Below are positions 1 through 10,589 of a DNA stretch of 64,000 nt, piece by piece. The position numbers and the translations under genes were made by a program. The notes below the pieces were generated by a model. The model did not search any database. It was not told where the DNA came from and was given only the letters and a program-made list of their open reading frames with translations. The DNA comes from Ovis canadensis (taxonomy: Eukaryota > Chordata > Mammalia > Artiodactyla > Bovidae), in assembly GCF_042477335.2 (NCBI RefSeq), contig NC_091247.1, positions 42,958,501-43,022,500 on the forward strand, in the 5' to 3' direction. How positions within the stretch are numbered: the stretch's first letter is position 1; the number at the start of each line of letters is the position of its first letter.

Positions 1-228
1 TACGCATGCATCCTCAGTCCCTCAGTCATGTCTGACTCTTTTGAGACTCCCTGGACTGTAGCCCGCCAGGCTTCTCTGTCCATGGGATTTCCAATATTCA
101 GCAAGAATACTGGAGTGGGTTGCCATTTTCTTCTCCAGGGGACCTTCCTGACCCTGGGATTGCATCCAGGTCTCCCGCGTCTCCTGCATTGGCAGGTAGA
201 CTCTTTACCGCTGAGCCACTAGCTGTTC
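1..228 (-). repeat. Bov-tA SINE, reverse orientation
   Basis: Read on the minus strand this starts with a tRNA-Glu-derived head (GTGGCTCAGCGGTAAAGAG) and continues through the BovA body. The repeat is diverged, and its tail runs to the window edge. The family is specific to ruminants and retroposed by BovB. Confidence 0.85.
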
Positions 229-385
229 CTAAATCCAAAAATGCAAATTGACTGTGACTTCGGTTCACATATTCATAGCTTGAAACCTCAAGAGCTTGAG
301 TCTGCCATAGCTGCTGCTGTAAGCCTCTGAAAAAAGCCAAAGCTGCTCATCTTTAACAATTAAACTGTTAAGCCACAAAACAGAG

Positions 386-600
386 AACTGGGTTCAGATC
401 CTACTTCTACCTCTAATTACCAGTGAAAGACTTTATGCAAGTTACTTAACCTTTCTCTACCTAGTTTTCCTTGTTCCTAAAAAGGGTTTAATATTAATAG
501 TACCGTCTCTCATGGGATGGTTGGTAGGCTAAATGAATTAATACACATGACATCCTTAGAACAGTACCTGGCACATAGTAAATACTCAATAAATATTAGT
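386..600 (+). repeat. MIR SINE
   Basis: It shows the MIR core and tail in order: GGGTTCAGATCC, then GCAAGTTACTTAACCT, TAGTTTTCCTTGTTCC and finally CAGTACCTGGCACATAGTAA followed by ATACTCAATAAAT. This is an old mammal-wide element. Confidence 0.85.
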
Positions 601-1784
601 GACTATCCCTGTTGTTAGCATTTCAAGCACAGCTTAGACGAGGAAGAGGTTCCTGGGGCGGGGCGGGGGTGGGGGGGCGCTTTCTACCGCATGCCAAGCC
701 AAGCGCCTGTTCACCAGGGAATTTCAATCTGAAAGGAAAGGAAGACAATCTGTTTTGCTTGCAGCTACCAGGAGCAGAGCTCCAAACTGAAGGAGAAAGC
801 CCCCAGGCTTTTAACTAGGGTAAATATGTGCCAAGAGAAATGCGTTTCACTTGGATTATGCCACCAGAAAAAAGGGAGGGGGTGATTATATGACCTACAG
901 ATGCCCTTAGCTTTTAGTCAAGATGAATGTGAAAAGGAAGTATTGATAAAAGCCATTTCCTGCAGCTCATCCCAACATCGATGCCTAGCATTTGTACCAC
1001 ATTTTGTATAGAGCGGAGCTCTCTATTTCTTTTTATTTGCTTTGAGCAGAGGAGAAGCAATCCCACACAAAGGAAAGAGTGCCAAAGGGAAACCAGAGGC
1101 TGGAATTCCCGGTTTAGTGTGACACCCACCTTCTCTGGACCTTGGTTTTCTCATCTATAAAGTGTAGAAGATGAGTTTAGTGCACCCCAAGGTCCATTCC
1201 AAGAGCAAAAGAAAAATACTCAAAAAGATTTAAACTTTACAGGAAGGGGGATTAAGCTGTAGAAAAGAAAGCCAAGGTGAGTGGGGATGTGGGAAAGAGG
1301 GTAGGTTAGGGATACAGGAGTAGGTTGCAGGATCTCCTACAAAAGGAGTGTTGTCTGCTGCCTCCTCAAGGCCACAGCTTTGCAGCTTTCCAGCTTTCCC
1401 TATAGTCAGCTGCTGTGAGACGCAGGTGTGGGCAGCATGGGGAAGCTGGGGATGGAATGGGGGCTGGAGGAGCTCTGTAAAGTTCTGCTGTAATCACGCT
1501 GTTTTTTCTTTACCCTGCCATGATTTGTTATACATGCATAACTTGGGGAATAAACTGGTCTCGGTTCTGACCTGCCCCAAAACTGAGAACAAGAGCTCTT
1601 GGCTCAGAATTTAGTCAAGTCCCTTCCAGGAAGTTCAGGAGGTAAGAAAGTGTCCATTCAGAGGTACCTGGCTCCTTTCTTAACCCTAGGATCTTGTATT
1701 ACCTCTGAGAATTCATGCTTGTCTATAAGAGGGGAATGTGAAGTGTGTGTATATGTCTGTATCTAGGAGATCCAAAATCACCCA
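601..1784. other. Unique intergenic DNA
   Basis: No gene is seen. A short G-rich patch lies at about 650-680. A fragment resembling the MIR core (TTTTCTCATCTATAAAGTG) lies near 1148-1166. The rest is unassigned. Confidence 0.5.
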
Positions 1785-2497
1785 CCTACATTTATACAAT
1801 GGAATATTACTCAGCCATAAAAAGGAATGAATATAAGTCAGTAGTAGTGAGGTAGATGAACCTAGAGTCTCTTATACAGAGTGAAGTAAGTCAGAAAAAG
1901 AAAACAAACATATATTATTGCATATATAAGGAATCTAGAAAAATGGTACTGATGATCCTAGTAGGGAACAGACTTGTGGACACAGCAGGGGAAGGTGAGG
2001 GTAGGACAAACGGAGAAAGTGGCGCTGACATATATACACTATTGTGCGCAAAATAGATAGCGGTGTTGGTGGTTTAGTCACTAAGTTGTGTCCAACTTGG
2101 GAAGTTGCTAAATAGCACAGCGAGCCCAGCCTGGCGCCCTGTGATGACATAGAGGGTGGGATGGGGGGAGGGAGGGAGACTTAAGAGGGAAGGGATGAAG
2201 TGAAGTGAAGTGGCTCAGTCGTGTCCGACTCTTTGTGACCCCATGGACTGTAGCCCACCAGGCTCCTCTGTCCATGGGATTCTCCAGGCAAGAATACTAG
2301 AGTGGGTTACCATTTCCTTCTCCAGGGGATCTTCCTGACCCAGGGATTGAACCCGGGTCTCCCACATTGGAGGCAGACGCTTTAACCTCTGAGCCACCAG
2401 GGAAGCTTATATATGTAATTATGACTGATTCACATTGTTGTACAGCAGAAACCAACACAAAATTGTAAGTAAAGCTATTTTCCACTAATTAAAAAAA
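1785..2497 (+). repeat. Artiodactyl L1 3' end, interrupted by SINE sequence
   Basis: It begins with the L1 block ACAATGGAATATTACTCAGC and carries CATATATACACTATT and GCACAG...GTGATGACATAGAGG. It ends with TTGTACAGCAGAAACCAACA, the usual L1 3' UTR, and an A-rich tail at about 2489. A SINE splits it at 2196-2406. A short SINE-like piece (TTTAGTCACTAAGTTGTGTC, about 2062-2097) interrupts it further upstream. Confidence 0.8.
2196..2406 (-). repeat. Bov-tA SINE nested in L1
   Basis: This is an almost full-length reverse element. The tRNA head lies at the right end (complement of GAGCCACCAGGGAAGC) and the BovA body to the left. It interrupts the L1 3' UTR, so it is younger than that L1. Confidence 0.88.
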
Positions 2498-2929
2498 AAT
2501 AAAATCACCCACTGAAATTGTCAGGAGAATGATGGGAAAAGCTAAATGTCAGCTTAGTGAGACTATGCCCATTCCCCACACAAACACCCATTCCCTGCCC
2601 CTTGGACCCCAGAAGGAGAGACAGAGAACAGGCCACATGCCCCAGGTAGTCACTGGTCCAAGGAGGATGAGAGACACATGAAACATAGCTGAATCCAACC
2701 TGGTGCTTGGATCCCAGAGTGAACAGCCAGCCTAGCTCAGTTAAGCCAAGCCAACCCATAGACCTATGAGCATGCAAATAAAGGACTATTGTTCGAGCTT
2801 CAGGATAATTAGTTAGACAGCATAACTGTGGTGGTAGCAAACTGATACACCACTTTATGTCATAGGAACCCAACTCTAGAAAAGGGGGAGAAGGATAGAG
2901 GCTGACGCTTTGAAGTTACACAAACAGCT
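2498..2929. other. Unique intergenic DNA
   Basis: No gene or clear repeat is recognised. The minus-strand open frame across 2505-2873 has no recognisable domain and is probably chance. Confidence 0.5.
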
Positions 2930-3338
2930 ATTGTTGTCGTTCAGTCGCCCAGCTGTATCCAACTCTTTGTGACCCCATCGACTGCAGCATGCCAGGCCTC
3001 CCTGTCCCTCACCATCTCCCAAAGTTTGCCCAAGTTCATGTCCATAGCATTGGTGATGCCATCCAGCCATCTCATCTTCTGGTACCCTCTTCTCCTTCTG
3101 CCCTCAATCTTTCCCAGCATCAGGGACTTTTCCAGTTAGTCGGCTGTTAACATCAGATGACCAAAATACTGGAGCTTCAGCTTCAGCATCAGTCCTTCCA
3201 AAGAGTATTCAGGGTTGATTTCCCTTAAGATTGACTGGTTTCATCTTCTTGCTGATCTCCTTGCTGTCCAGGGAAGTTTCAGAAGTCTTCTCCAGCACCA
3301 CAGTTCTAAGGCATCATTTCTTTGGCACTCTGCTTTCT
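2930..3338 (-). repeat. BovB (RTE) LINE 3' end, reverse
   Basis: It carries GTCGTTCAGTCGCCCAG, then GACCCCATCGACTGCAGCA, CATCTCCCAAAGTTTG and GATGCCATCCAGCCATCTCA, followed by the upstream BovB part (GGTTGATTTCCCTTAAGA). This is a 5'-truncated BovB copy of about 400 bases. Confidence 0.88.
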
Positions 3339-3381
3339 TTACATAAGCAGTAGGTAACTATTTTATCTGGTAAGCTATGCT

Positions 3382-3690
3382 GATTCACTCATTCACTTAT
3401 TCAGTCATTCAAAAGATATATAATAAGCCACCTTTCTATTGAAGGACGGAGGAGAAGGGGATGACAGAGGATGAGACGGCTGGATGGCATCACCAACTCA
3501 ATGGACATGAGTTCGAGTAAACGCCGGGAGATGGTGATGGACAGGGAGGCCTGGCGTGCTGCAGTCCATGGGGTCGCAAACAGTCGGACACGACTGAGTG
3601 ACTGAACTGAACTGAATAAGCCACCTACTATGTTTTACACACTGGGAACAAAACAGTGAATAAAACAGATGGAAATCCCTGCTCCATCGA
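3382..3690 (+). repeat. L2 LINE 3' end split by BovB
   Basis: The L2 3' signature (TTCACTTATTCAGTCATTC, then CACCTACTATG, ACACTGGGAACAAAACAGTG, ATGGAAATCCCTGC) resumes exactly after the BovB insertion. This confirms the order of events. Confidence 0.75.
3434..3614 (+). repeat. BovB LINE 3' end, with target-site duplication
   Basis: A 5'-truncated BovB ends in the characteristic ACTGAACTGAACTGA tail. It is flanked by a perfect 12-bp duplication (AATAAGCCACCT at 3422-3433 and 3615-3626), which gives exact boundaries. It has split an older L2 element and lies about 95 bases from an inverted BovB copy. Confidence 0.93.
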
Positions 3691-4136
3691 GCCTGTATTC
3701 CACGGAGCGTGTATGTGAGATGCATTTCCTACAGGCGTCCATGAGCAGAGGAAATGGTTTCAGAGCGTCTCTACCTTGGCGCAGCCAACTCATTTGCATT
3801 TGTTTAGCTATTACACCACAGGCTTTTAGCCATTCAGGCAACCCAACTTAGTTCCCTTCTCTACTTCTCTTTTGAAAGGAATGACTTGCCCTGAGTTCCT
3901 ACTATTTGACAAGCACTAAAGCTACATCGCTTTTAATCGTGACAAAATCTTTAGAGTGAGGTTAACAGTACAGATTTCCCCCACTCTCCAAAAGGAGAGT
4001 GTTTGTGAAACCTTTCGTAAGTCGAAATGGTGTAAAGCAAAGAAGCAATTACCTTAGAATGCATCTTGCTAACAGATATAGAGTAAATGGAGATAAAGCA
4101 CAGATGCTCAGAGACACAACTAAAAGCAGTGGGGCT

Positions 4137-4163
4137 GGATGCTGAGATGCTGAGATGCTGAGA
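4137..4163 (+). repeat. Short tandem repeat, about 3 copies of GATGCTGA
   Basis: ATGCTGAG is repeated three times in tandem. It is too short to interpret further. Confidence 0.6.
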
Positions 4164-4394
4164 GTGGTTCCCAGGAAAGGAGCTTGGTGGTTTCACTGCT
4201 GCTGTTTGAGGTGCCTTGCCTCTCCGCTGGCTCCAGCAAAACCAATGTTGAATGCCTTTTTCACTTTTTACCTTTTTGTCTGAAAAATGAAAATCCTCTT
4301 CAGATTTCTTGCAGTTATAGAAAACAGTACTAATGTAGGTCTTTTGTAAAATTGAAGGGGCATAAAAGCAAACTTTCCAAAAGTAGGGGATACA

Positions 4395-4478
4395 TGTATT
4401 CTCATTATCTGCTTCAGGAAAGAGATGAGAAAGGTCAAGTCACACAGCTGAGAAAGACCTGGGATTTGAACCAGCTAT
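4395..4478 (-). repeat. MIR SINE fragment, reverse
   Basis: AGAGATGAGAAAGGTCAAGT, then CACACAGCTGAGAAAG and GGGATTTGAACC follow the reverse-strand MIR core. Confidence 0.6.
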
Positions 4479-5639
4479 GGATAGCTACAAAGTCCTCTTT
4501 GGATGAACCTTATTGTCTCTCATAAGTCTGACATTGCCCTGGAGGGTTTTAGACTAAAAGAAAATGTTCTCTAATGTTAGATGGTGTAATGAAAATGGTG
4601 GTTTCTGGTGACACCTCTATGACTTCATCTTTTCTGACTAAATAAATTAGTTTCTTTTTTTCCGATTCATATTTCATGAGCACATGTGGTTTAAGCCAAC
4701 TAGAAATTCTTGAAATGGCTACACATCTCAGAACATGGAATCCTAACTAGAGCTTCAAATTTCTGGTCCAGAATCTAATCCCAAACCCTACTCCAAGAAA
4801 CAAAAACAAAAGACAAAGCAACAGAAAACTGTTTGCCCTGGAATAATAATCTTAGAAGTCAAAATGAATAATCAAATATTAACGATAATGGCTCTATGGA
4901 CCAATTTGAACATTAAAAACAGTGACAATAAAGGATTATAACACTGAACAAAACAATAAGGAAAAGGAATCTAGAATTCAAAGTTAAACATTTTTAAAAG
5001 GTGGGATGGGATGCTTTTTCAACAAATAAATGATAGATAATAAGTGTAGAAGGAATGAAATAATCAGAATATTACCATTTTGCAACCACTGATGAAATAA
5101 TGAATGCTTTGAGCAAAGATTATCAATAGTTGCTAAGCCACTGGGTAAAATGTTTGGGGAGAACAGGATATTTCTTGGTCTCAGAATACTACTTCTCTTT
5201 TATCCTTCATTACTGACAAAGGGTAAAAAGTACCTTTACAACAGAAATATCTGATGGGCACCACCAAAACCAAGCAGTCAAAATTAGCATCACCAATAAC
5301 AGGGCAAATTGACATACACCTCCTGAGGACTTGCAATGGGAAATCCCCAAAATGTCCATGTTATGTTCTTGCCAAAAAGTATTTATCCAGAGTGCCTGAT
5401 CACAAGGAAACAATCTGGCAAGTCCAGGTTTAAGCCATTCAAAAGGACAACTGGTCTGGAATCTTTAAAAATGTCAATGTTGCGAAAGACAAACAAGAAC
5501 AACAGATGAGGAGACTGTTCTAAATGGAAGGAAACCAAAGAGCTATGGCAAACAAGTGCAAAACAATGGAACAGTTGATCCTTGATTGGGTTGAGGGTGA
5601 GGGGCATGGAATGGGAAAGACTTTTAAAGATATTTCTGG
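4479..5639. other. Intergenic DNA, no gene
   Basis: This is AT-rich sequence with no supported coding region. Minus-strand open frames at 5210-5607 show no recognisable domain. The right half may belong to the old element described at 5640-5820. Confidence 0.45.
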
Positions 5640-5820
5640 AACAACTGGAAAACTTGGGACTTTCAGATAATAATATTTCACTAATTTTAGATTTTCTGGC
5701 TGTGATAATGCGATTGTGTTTTATAAGAAAATGCTTTTAACCTTTTGGAAAAGCATGATGAAGTGTTTGCAGTGAAGTATCAAGTTGTCTGCAGTTTACT
5801 TTCAAAAGGTTTACCATGTA
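5640..5820 (+). repeat. Old degenerate interspersed repeat (possibly ancient L1 3' UTR)
   Basis: The order of GGAACAACTGG, AGATTTTCTGGCTGTGATAA, TGCGATTGTGTTTTATAAG and GTCTGCAGTTTACTTTCAAA resembles a widely dispersed old mammalian repeat. I remember its pattern but cannot name the family with certainty. Confidence 0.4.
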
Positions 5821-6033
5821 TGTGGATGTGGATAGTGAAGGGGTTCAGAACCAGCCTCCTCGAAATGCACCATTTCACCATGCAAATTATTTTGAGCTGA
5901 AGATAATGGATACCCAAAAGACAAAGGAAGAACTTTTTACCTCCCCTTAACTGCCTAAAAGAATGTGGATAGAAGGCCTGGCTCAGAGACAGCTATTACC
6001 AGAGATAACTTTCATCTAAATGACCTATCTGTC

Positions 6034-6262
6034 CAGCATGTGTGCGTGCTAAAGTCGCTTCAGTTGTGTCTGACTCTTTGCAACCCTATGGACTGTAGCC
6101 CCCCAGGCTCCTCTGTCTGTGAGATTCTCAGGGAAGAATACTGGAGTGGGTTGCCATGCCCACCTCCAGGGGATCTTTCCGACCCAGGGATCGAACCTGC
6201 ATCTCTTATGTATCCAGCACTGCCAGGCGGGTTCTGTACCACTAGCACCACCTGGGAAACCC
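6034..6262 (-). repeat. Bov-tA SINE, reverse
   Basis: The full body runs from GTGCTAAAGTCGCTTCAG to a tRNA head at the right (CACCACCTGGGAAACCC), with the complement of the B box at ACCCAGGGATCGAACCTG. The head carries a small internal insertion relative to neighbouring copies. Confidence 0.88.
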
Positions 6263-6548
6263 ATTTGTTTGGCAGGGCAACCACCTAATTGCCAAACATC
6301 TGCTCTTCTTGCTGTCCTGAAACTTACCCCCCTCCCTTTTGAAGTCCCAGGCCCCTATCCCATTACTTATCTCAGGGTGGCGTCTAAGCTTACAACCACT
6401 CTTGCCCTCAGGTGTCAGATTCTTATGGGGGTCCCATGTGTATGTAATTAAATTCATTTTGCTCCTGTTAATCTGTCTTACATTAATTTGATTAGTAGAC
6501 CAACCAAAGAATCAAGAAGAGTAGAGGAAAAAATTTTCCTCCCCAACA

Positions 6549-6580
6549 TTAGATAGATAGATAAACAGATAGAGAATAGA
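6549..6580 (+). repeat. Degenerate (GATA)n microsatellite
   Basis: AGATAGATAGATAAACAGATAGAGA is a short imperfect tetranucleotide run. Confidence 0.7.
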
Positions 6581-8050
6581 CAATCTCAAGTATGAAAGAA
6601 GAAAAGAGAAGGATAGAAAAGGAAAGCAAATGTTAACAACTGTTAATCTAGGTGAAGAATCCATGGATTTCATTGCTTTTCCGTTCAACTTTATTGTGTT
6701 TTTTAAAATTCAGAAAAAAAATGAGGGGCAAAAAATAAAGGTGTTGGAACAGAAGACATCTCCATTCCTTACCTTGCTGGCATTTGAACAATGCCAGGAT
6801 CTGAAACAGATCATCCTTGGAAGATGTGTTCCTGTCTGAAGCCCTGGGTCAGGTCAACTGTCCTCACTGCAAACCCACACTGAATGTCTAGCATTTTAGT
6901 TCTGTGCCCTTGAAAGCTGACCATAGGGCGCTGGCTCCTTCCTTGAATCTGGGTCATCATGATGACTGTCTGGGGCTGGCTTTGACAAGACAAGAGTATA
7001 TTGGGCATTGCTGGGAGACTGTGAAGGGTGAGTCAGGAAAAGGAGGAGATGAGGGGGCAGAGAGATGGGATGTTTGCAGCCAGGAAACAGCTCAGGGAAT
7101 GTGTGGGAAATGTGGAGGAGGGGAGTCTGGAAAAGGATGAAGGAGCAGAGCCTTATCTAAAACCACTTTCATACAAACATAGCAGCGGAAGGCTTATTCA
7201 GTATTGTTTATTTACCTACCACAGGTTCCCACTGTGAAGTAGGCAGGCACCACTTACCTGCATTTCCTCATCCTGCAGGTAAGCATAATTCCTTCCATAT
7301 TCTTTCATCCAAGCCATCCTTTCCTTACAAACAGCTGGTCTTCTTCAAGTTAATGTGCCTAAAGGAAGGAACAAAAAACTTTAGCGTTGGCAGACGTGTG
7401 GAGGCAGATGGTAGGAGGGCACAGATAAAAACAGGAAGACCATTTTAGAAGTTTTACAGGTATCCCAGTGATGGGTAATGGTGGCCTGGACCAGGGGGTT
7501 ACAGGAGAAGTGGTCTGAGGCAGTCAAACTCTGGATGCAGTTGCAGACCGAAGTCAAGTGTCACACTGCTGCGTGGCCTACAAACATCACCAGCCCCTCC
7601 AAAGTCCCTTCAGCATCCCTGTCTCTGTGGTTTACATTCTTCATTAACTGAAGGGTTTGGTTTTTAGAGCCACAAAGGAATTGGAGTAGACAGTTGAAGG
7701 CAAATCCATCTTTGATCCTGGAAACTCAATTCAAAGAGCATGCTTTCTGATAAAGATGAGTCAGCAACCTCAGAGGAAGTTGGATTCAGCTCAACAAAAG
7801 TTTCCACCTTCTCCAGGAAGCCTTACTTCGCAATGTGATGCCTGCCTCCTATGTCAAAGGCAGTCTCATCTATACCAATATCTTATCTGACATGAGTATC
7901 ATACTTGACCAATGTTTTACACTATTTGGAGAGGTCTCTCCTAACTCCTGGACTAGATCACACTCCCTGTTCTATTTTCCCATAGTGTCTTAGTCTTCCC
8001 CTGTCATAATTCTCACTATAGTTTGTTGTAGGTATTTGTTTAATTATCTG
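6581..8050. other. Intergenic DNA, no gene
   Basis: No coding or repeat assignment is secure. A 10-bp perfect inverted repeat with an 11-base loop lies at 7253-7283 (see findings). Purine-rich sequence at 7030-7140 contains two loosely similar blocks. Confidence 0.45.
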
Positions 8051-8250
8051 AGCTTCCCAGGTGGCTCAGATGGTAGAGAATCTGCCTGCAATGTGGAAGA
8101 CCCAGCTTCAATTCCTGGGTCAGGAAGATCCCCTGGAGAAGGGAATGGCAACCCACTCCAGTATTCTTGCCTGAAGAATTCCATGGACAGAGGAGCCTGG
8201 TGGTCTACAGTCCATGGGGTCACAACGACACGACTGAGCGATTAACACTG
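8051..8250 (+). repeat. Bov-tA SINE
   Basis: It begins GCTTCCCAGGTGGCTCAGAT (tRNA A box region), has a decayed B box (AGCTTCAATTCC) and ends ACACGACTGAGCGATTAACA. Confidence 0.9.
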
Positions 8251-8399
8251 AATTTGCCTTTCTAGCTAAATTGAAAAGCTTTATGAGGAAAAGAGAATGC
8301 TATACCCCTGGTACCTAACATAGTGAATTCTTGAATTCTATTCAAGAATAGAATTTATCCCTACAAGTGAATGAATAAATAATTAGTAACTTTTAATTT

Positions 8400-8530
8400 T
8401 CAAAACAACTCTTGCCAGGTGGGTATTATTGTCTCCACTTCATCAATGTGGGGAAGGAGCTATTGGAAGATGGTCATCACAAAGTTAGTTAGTGGAAGAA
8501 CTAACTGGCAGTGGTAACCAGGTCCCAATC
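8400..8530 (-). repeat. MIR SINE, reverse, diverged
   Basis: GTGGGTATTATTGTCTCCAC, followed by a decayed GTGGGGAAGGAG segment and GTCATCACAAAGTTAGTTAG, keeps the order of the MIR reverse complement. Confidence 0.5.
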
Positions 8531-9509
8531 CTCTCCATCACAGTCTACTTGGAACCTAGAAGAAACACCCATTCATTTAGTTACACACTTTTTGATTATT
8601 CCTTACATATCAAGCTTTACTTCGGGACTATATGCTCATGGAGGACATACTAAAAGGAGTAAGATTCATGTTCAGATGTGGGAAACAAGAAGCAGAGAAA
8701 TGGACATGCAGATACTTAATTGCATTATAGGGTAGTCAGTACCAAGGGCTCTCCTAGGAGGAATGTCTAAATCTGCCTGGGTGAGGGAAGGTTTTAATGG
8801 GTCCATTTCATTTGGGTTTGGGGGAAAAAAAAAAGTATTTATCTAGGAACAGAGCAGTAAAGGTTATTAAAGGATAAAGCTCATCACTGGCATCTCCAAA
8901 GTTGAATAACTTCATTTCCAGCTCTGTTACTGACTCTCCATCCTACTCAAGTCCCAGAAGCTGGCTTCAGGAAATGGAGGAGTCAGTCCCAGGACTCTAG
9001 GCTTGCTTAACTCAAAAATAGTCAACACAACAGGAGACCCACAGTGCAGAGCCAGGGTGTGTTATAGGGCTCACCTACGTGGGCCAGCATACATAGATTA
9101 AAACATCACCTATATGAATGACATTCGTTGGATTCAGGCAATGCTCAACTCTCACCATCACACATGTGGCTCCAACATCTCATTTCAATTGATATATAAA
9201 ATTTATTTTTGCTATAAATAAAAAAGTAGGTCATCAGGTCATCTGACATGGAATAAAGTGAGTTACAACTTGCTGTGAGTAATAGAGCACTAGAGCAAGG
9301 GAAGACCACTGGTTTATTGAAACCTAGGAAAAGTCTTCTCCTAAGAATATAACACCAGCCAGGGCAGTCAACCATCCTTCTGAGATGTGGCGCTGAAGGC
9401 AGCCGAGAGACAAATGTTAATCTGTGAGCACTGTCATACCACACTAGGAATTAGGGACCAAGGGGCAGCTATTACCATAAATAGTTAATTGACAGGAACT
9501 TTTAAAATA
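8531..9509. other. Intergenic DNA, no gene
   Basis: No gene is supported. The minus-strand frame at 9145-9444 has no recognisable domain. Confidence 0.45.
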
Positions 9510-9815
9510 AGAAGGCTTAGTGATCATATTTACATTTTAGAAAGATAATGGACAACAGTATGTTAGGGGAGCAAAGGACAGAGGCGGGGAGATTGTTGAG
9601 AAGGTTAATGAAAAAAAATACCGTGAGAGATGATGAGGCATCTATCCGGTTAATGAGAATGAAGAGGAGGAAATGGATTCAGAAACTATTTAGGAAATAC
9701 AGTCATCAAGACCTGGATGACTAATCACATATCAGGGGTAAGAAAATAGGAAGAGGAGAGGATGACTCCTGAGTTTCTGACTTGGGAAAGTATTTGGATG
9801 GTGGTTAGAAGAAAA
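9510..9815 (+). repeat. Old LINE (L2-like) internal fragment
   Basis: CATATTTACATTTTAGAAAG, GAGAGATGATGAGGC, GAGGATGACTCCTGAGTTTC and GTATTTGGATGGTGG occur in the order of a common old mammalian LINE-derived repeat. The family name is uncertain. Confidence 0.45.
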
Positions 9816-9817
9816 GA

Positions 9818-9870
9818 GAGAGGGGGAGAGAGAAAGAGAATCCTTTGTGTGTGTATGTGAGTGTGTTCAT
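9818..9870 (+). repeat. GA-rich then GT-rich low-complexity tract
   Basis: AGAGAGAGGGGGAGAGAG is followed by GTGTGTGTATGTGAGTGTG. Confidence 0.7.
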
Positions 9871-9969
9871 CTTTGTAACTGTTGAAGTGATTGTGGACCA
9901 CAGACATAGGTTTACAGTAGGTAGCTGGATATATGATCTGCAATTTAGGAGAAATTACCTGTTTATGCC

Positions 9970-10042
9970 TGTGGCTGATTCATGTTGATATAGGGCAGAA
10001 ACCAGCACAATATTGTAAAGCAATTATCTTCCAATAAAAAAA
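9970..10042 (+). repeat. L1 3' end fragment
   Basis: TGGCTGATTCATGTTGATAT, AGAAACCAGCACAATATTGT and AAAGCAATTATCTTCCAATA match the end of the artiodactyl L1 3' UTR, followed by an A-rich tail. Confidence 0.75.
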
Positions 10043-10130
10043 GTAATCATTTAAAAAAAATTCACCACATTTACTTTATCTCTCATGCATATTTATTATT
10101 ACATACTTTAGTATGAAATTGAATTGAATT

Positions 10131-10302
10131 GAGCATGGGCTGTAGCCTATCAGGCTCCTCCGTCCATGGGATTCTCCAGGCAAGAGTACTGGCATGGGTT
10201 GCCATTTCCTTCTCCAGGGGATCTTCCCAACCCAGGGATCAAACCCTGGTCTCCCGCATTCGAGGCAGATGCTTTAACCTCTGAGCCCCCAGGGAAGCCC
10301 AC
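10131..10302 (-). repeat. Bov-tA SINE, reverse, 3' shortened
   Basis: It contains CTCCTCCGTCCATGGGATTC and a B-box complement (GGGATCAAACCCTGGTCTCC). The tRNA head ends at GGGAAGCCCAC, immediately before an A18 run. Confidence 0.88.
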
Positions 10303-10320
10303 AAAAAAAAAAAAAAAAAA
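10303..10320 (+). repeat. A18 homopolymer at SINE/rRNA junction
   Basis: On the sense strand of the flanking elements this is a T run between the 28S piece and the SINE head. That is the wrong polarity for a simple poly(A) tail of either element. Confidence 0.85.
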
Positions 10321-10434
10321 TTCAACTTTCCCTTACGGTACTTGTTGATTATCGGTCTCATGCCGGTATTTAGCCTTAGATGGAGTTTACCACCCACTTT
10401 GGGCTGCATTCCCAAGCAACCCGACTCCAGGAAG
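10321..10434 (-). pseudogene. 28S rRNA fragment (retroposed)
   Basis: Read on the minus strand, the segments GGGTTGCTTGGGAATGCAGC, GGTGGTAAACTCCATCTAAG, GCTAAATACCGGCA and AAGTACCGTAAGGGAAAGTT are the highly conserved core of eukaryotic 28S rRNA (5' third). The fragment is about 114 bases. Against the 28S sequence as I remember it, about four differences are visible. All are C-to-T or G-to-A changes and three lie in former CpG sites, as expected for a methylated, non-functional copy. It is too short to be functional. Confidence 0.88.
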
Positions 10435-10440
10435 AAAAAT

Positions 10441-10563
10441 ACTTATTTGGCTATGCCAGGTCTTAGTTGCAGCATGTGTGTCTAGTTCCCTGACCGGGGA
10501 TTGAACCTTGGCCCCCTGCATTGGGAGCGTAGAGTCTTAGCCATGAGACCACCAGGGAAGTCC
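10441..10563 (-). repeat. CHR SINE, reverse
   Basis: GGCTATGCCAGGTCTTAGTT, TGACCGGGGATTGAACCTTG and CCACCAGGGAAGTCCA are the reverse of the cetartiodactyl CHR tRNA-derived SINE. Confidence 0.8.
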
Positions 10564-10589
10564 AACAAATACAGGAAGTTTACTTACCT

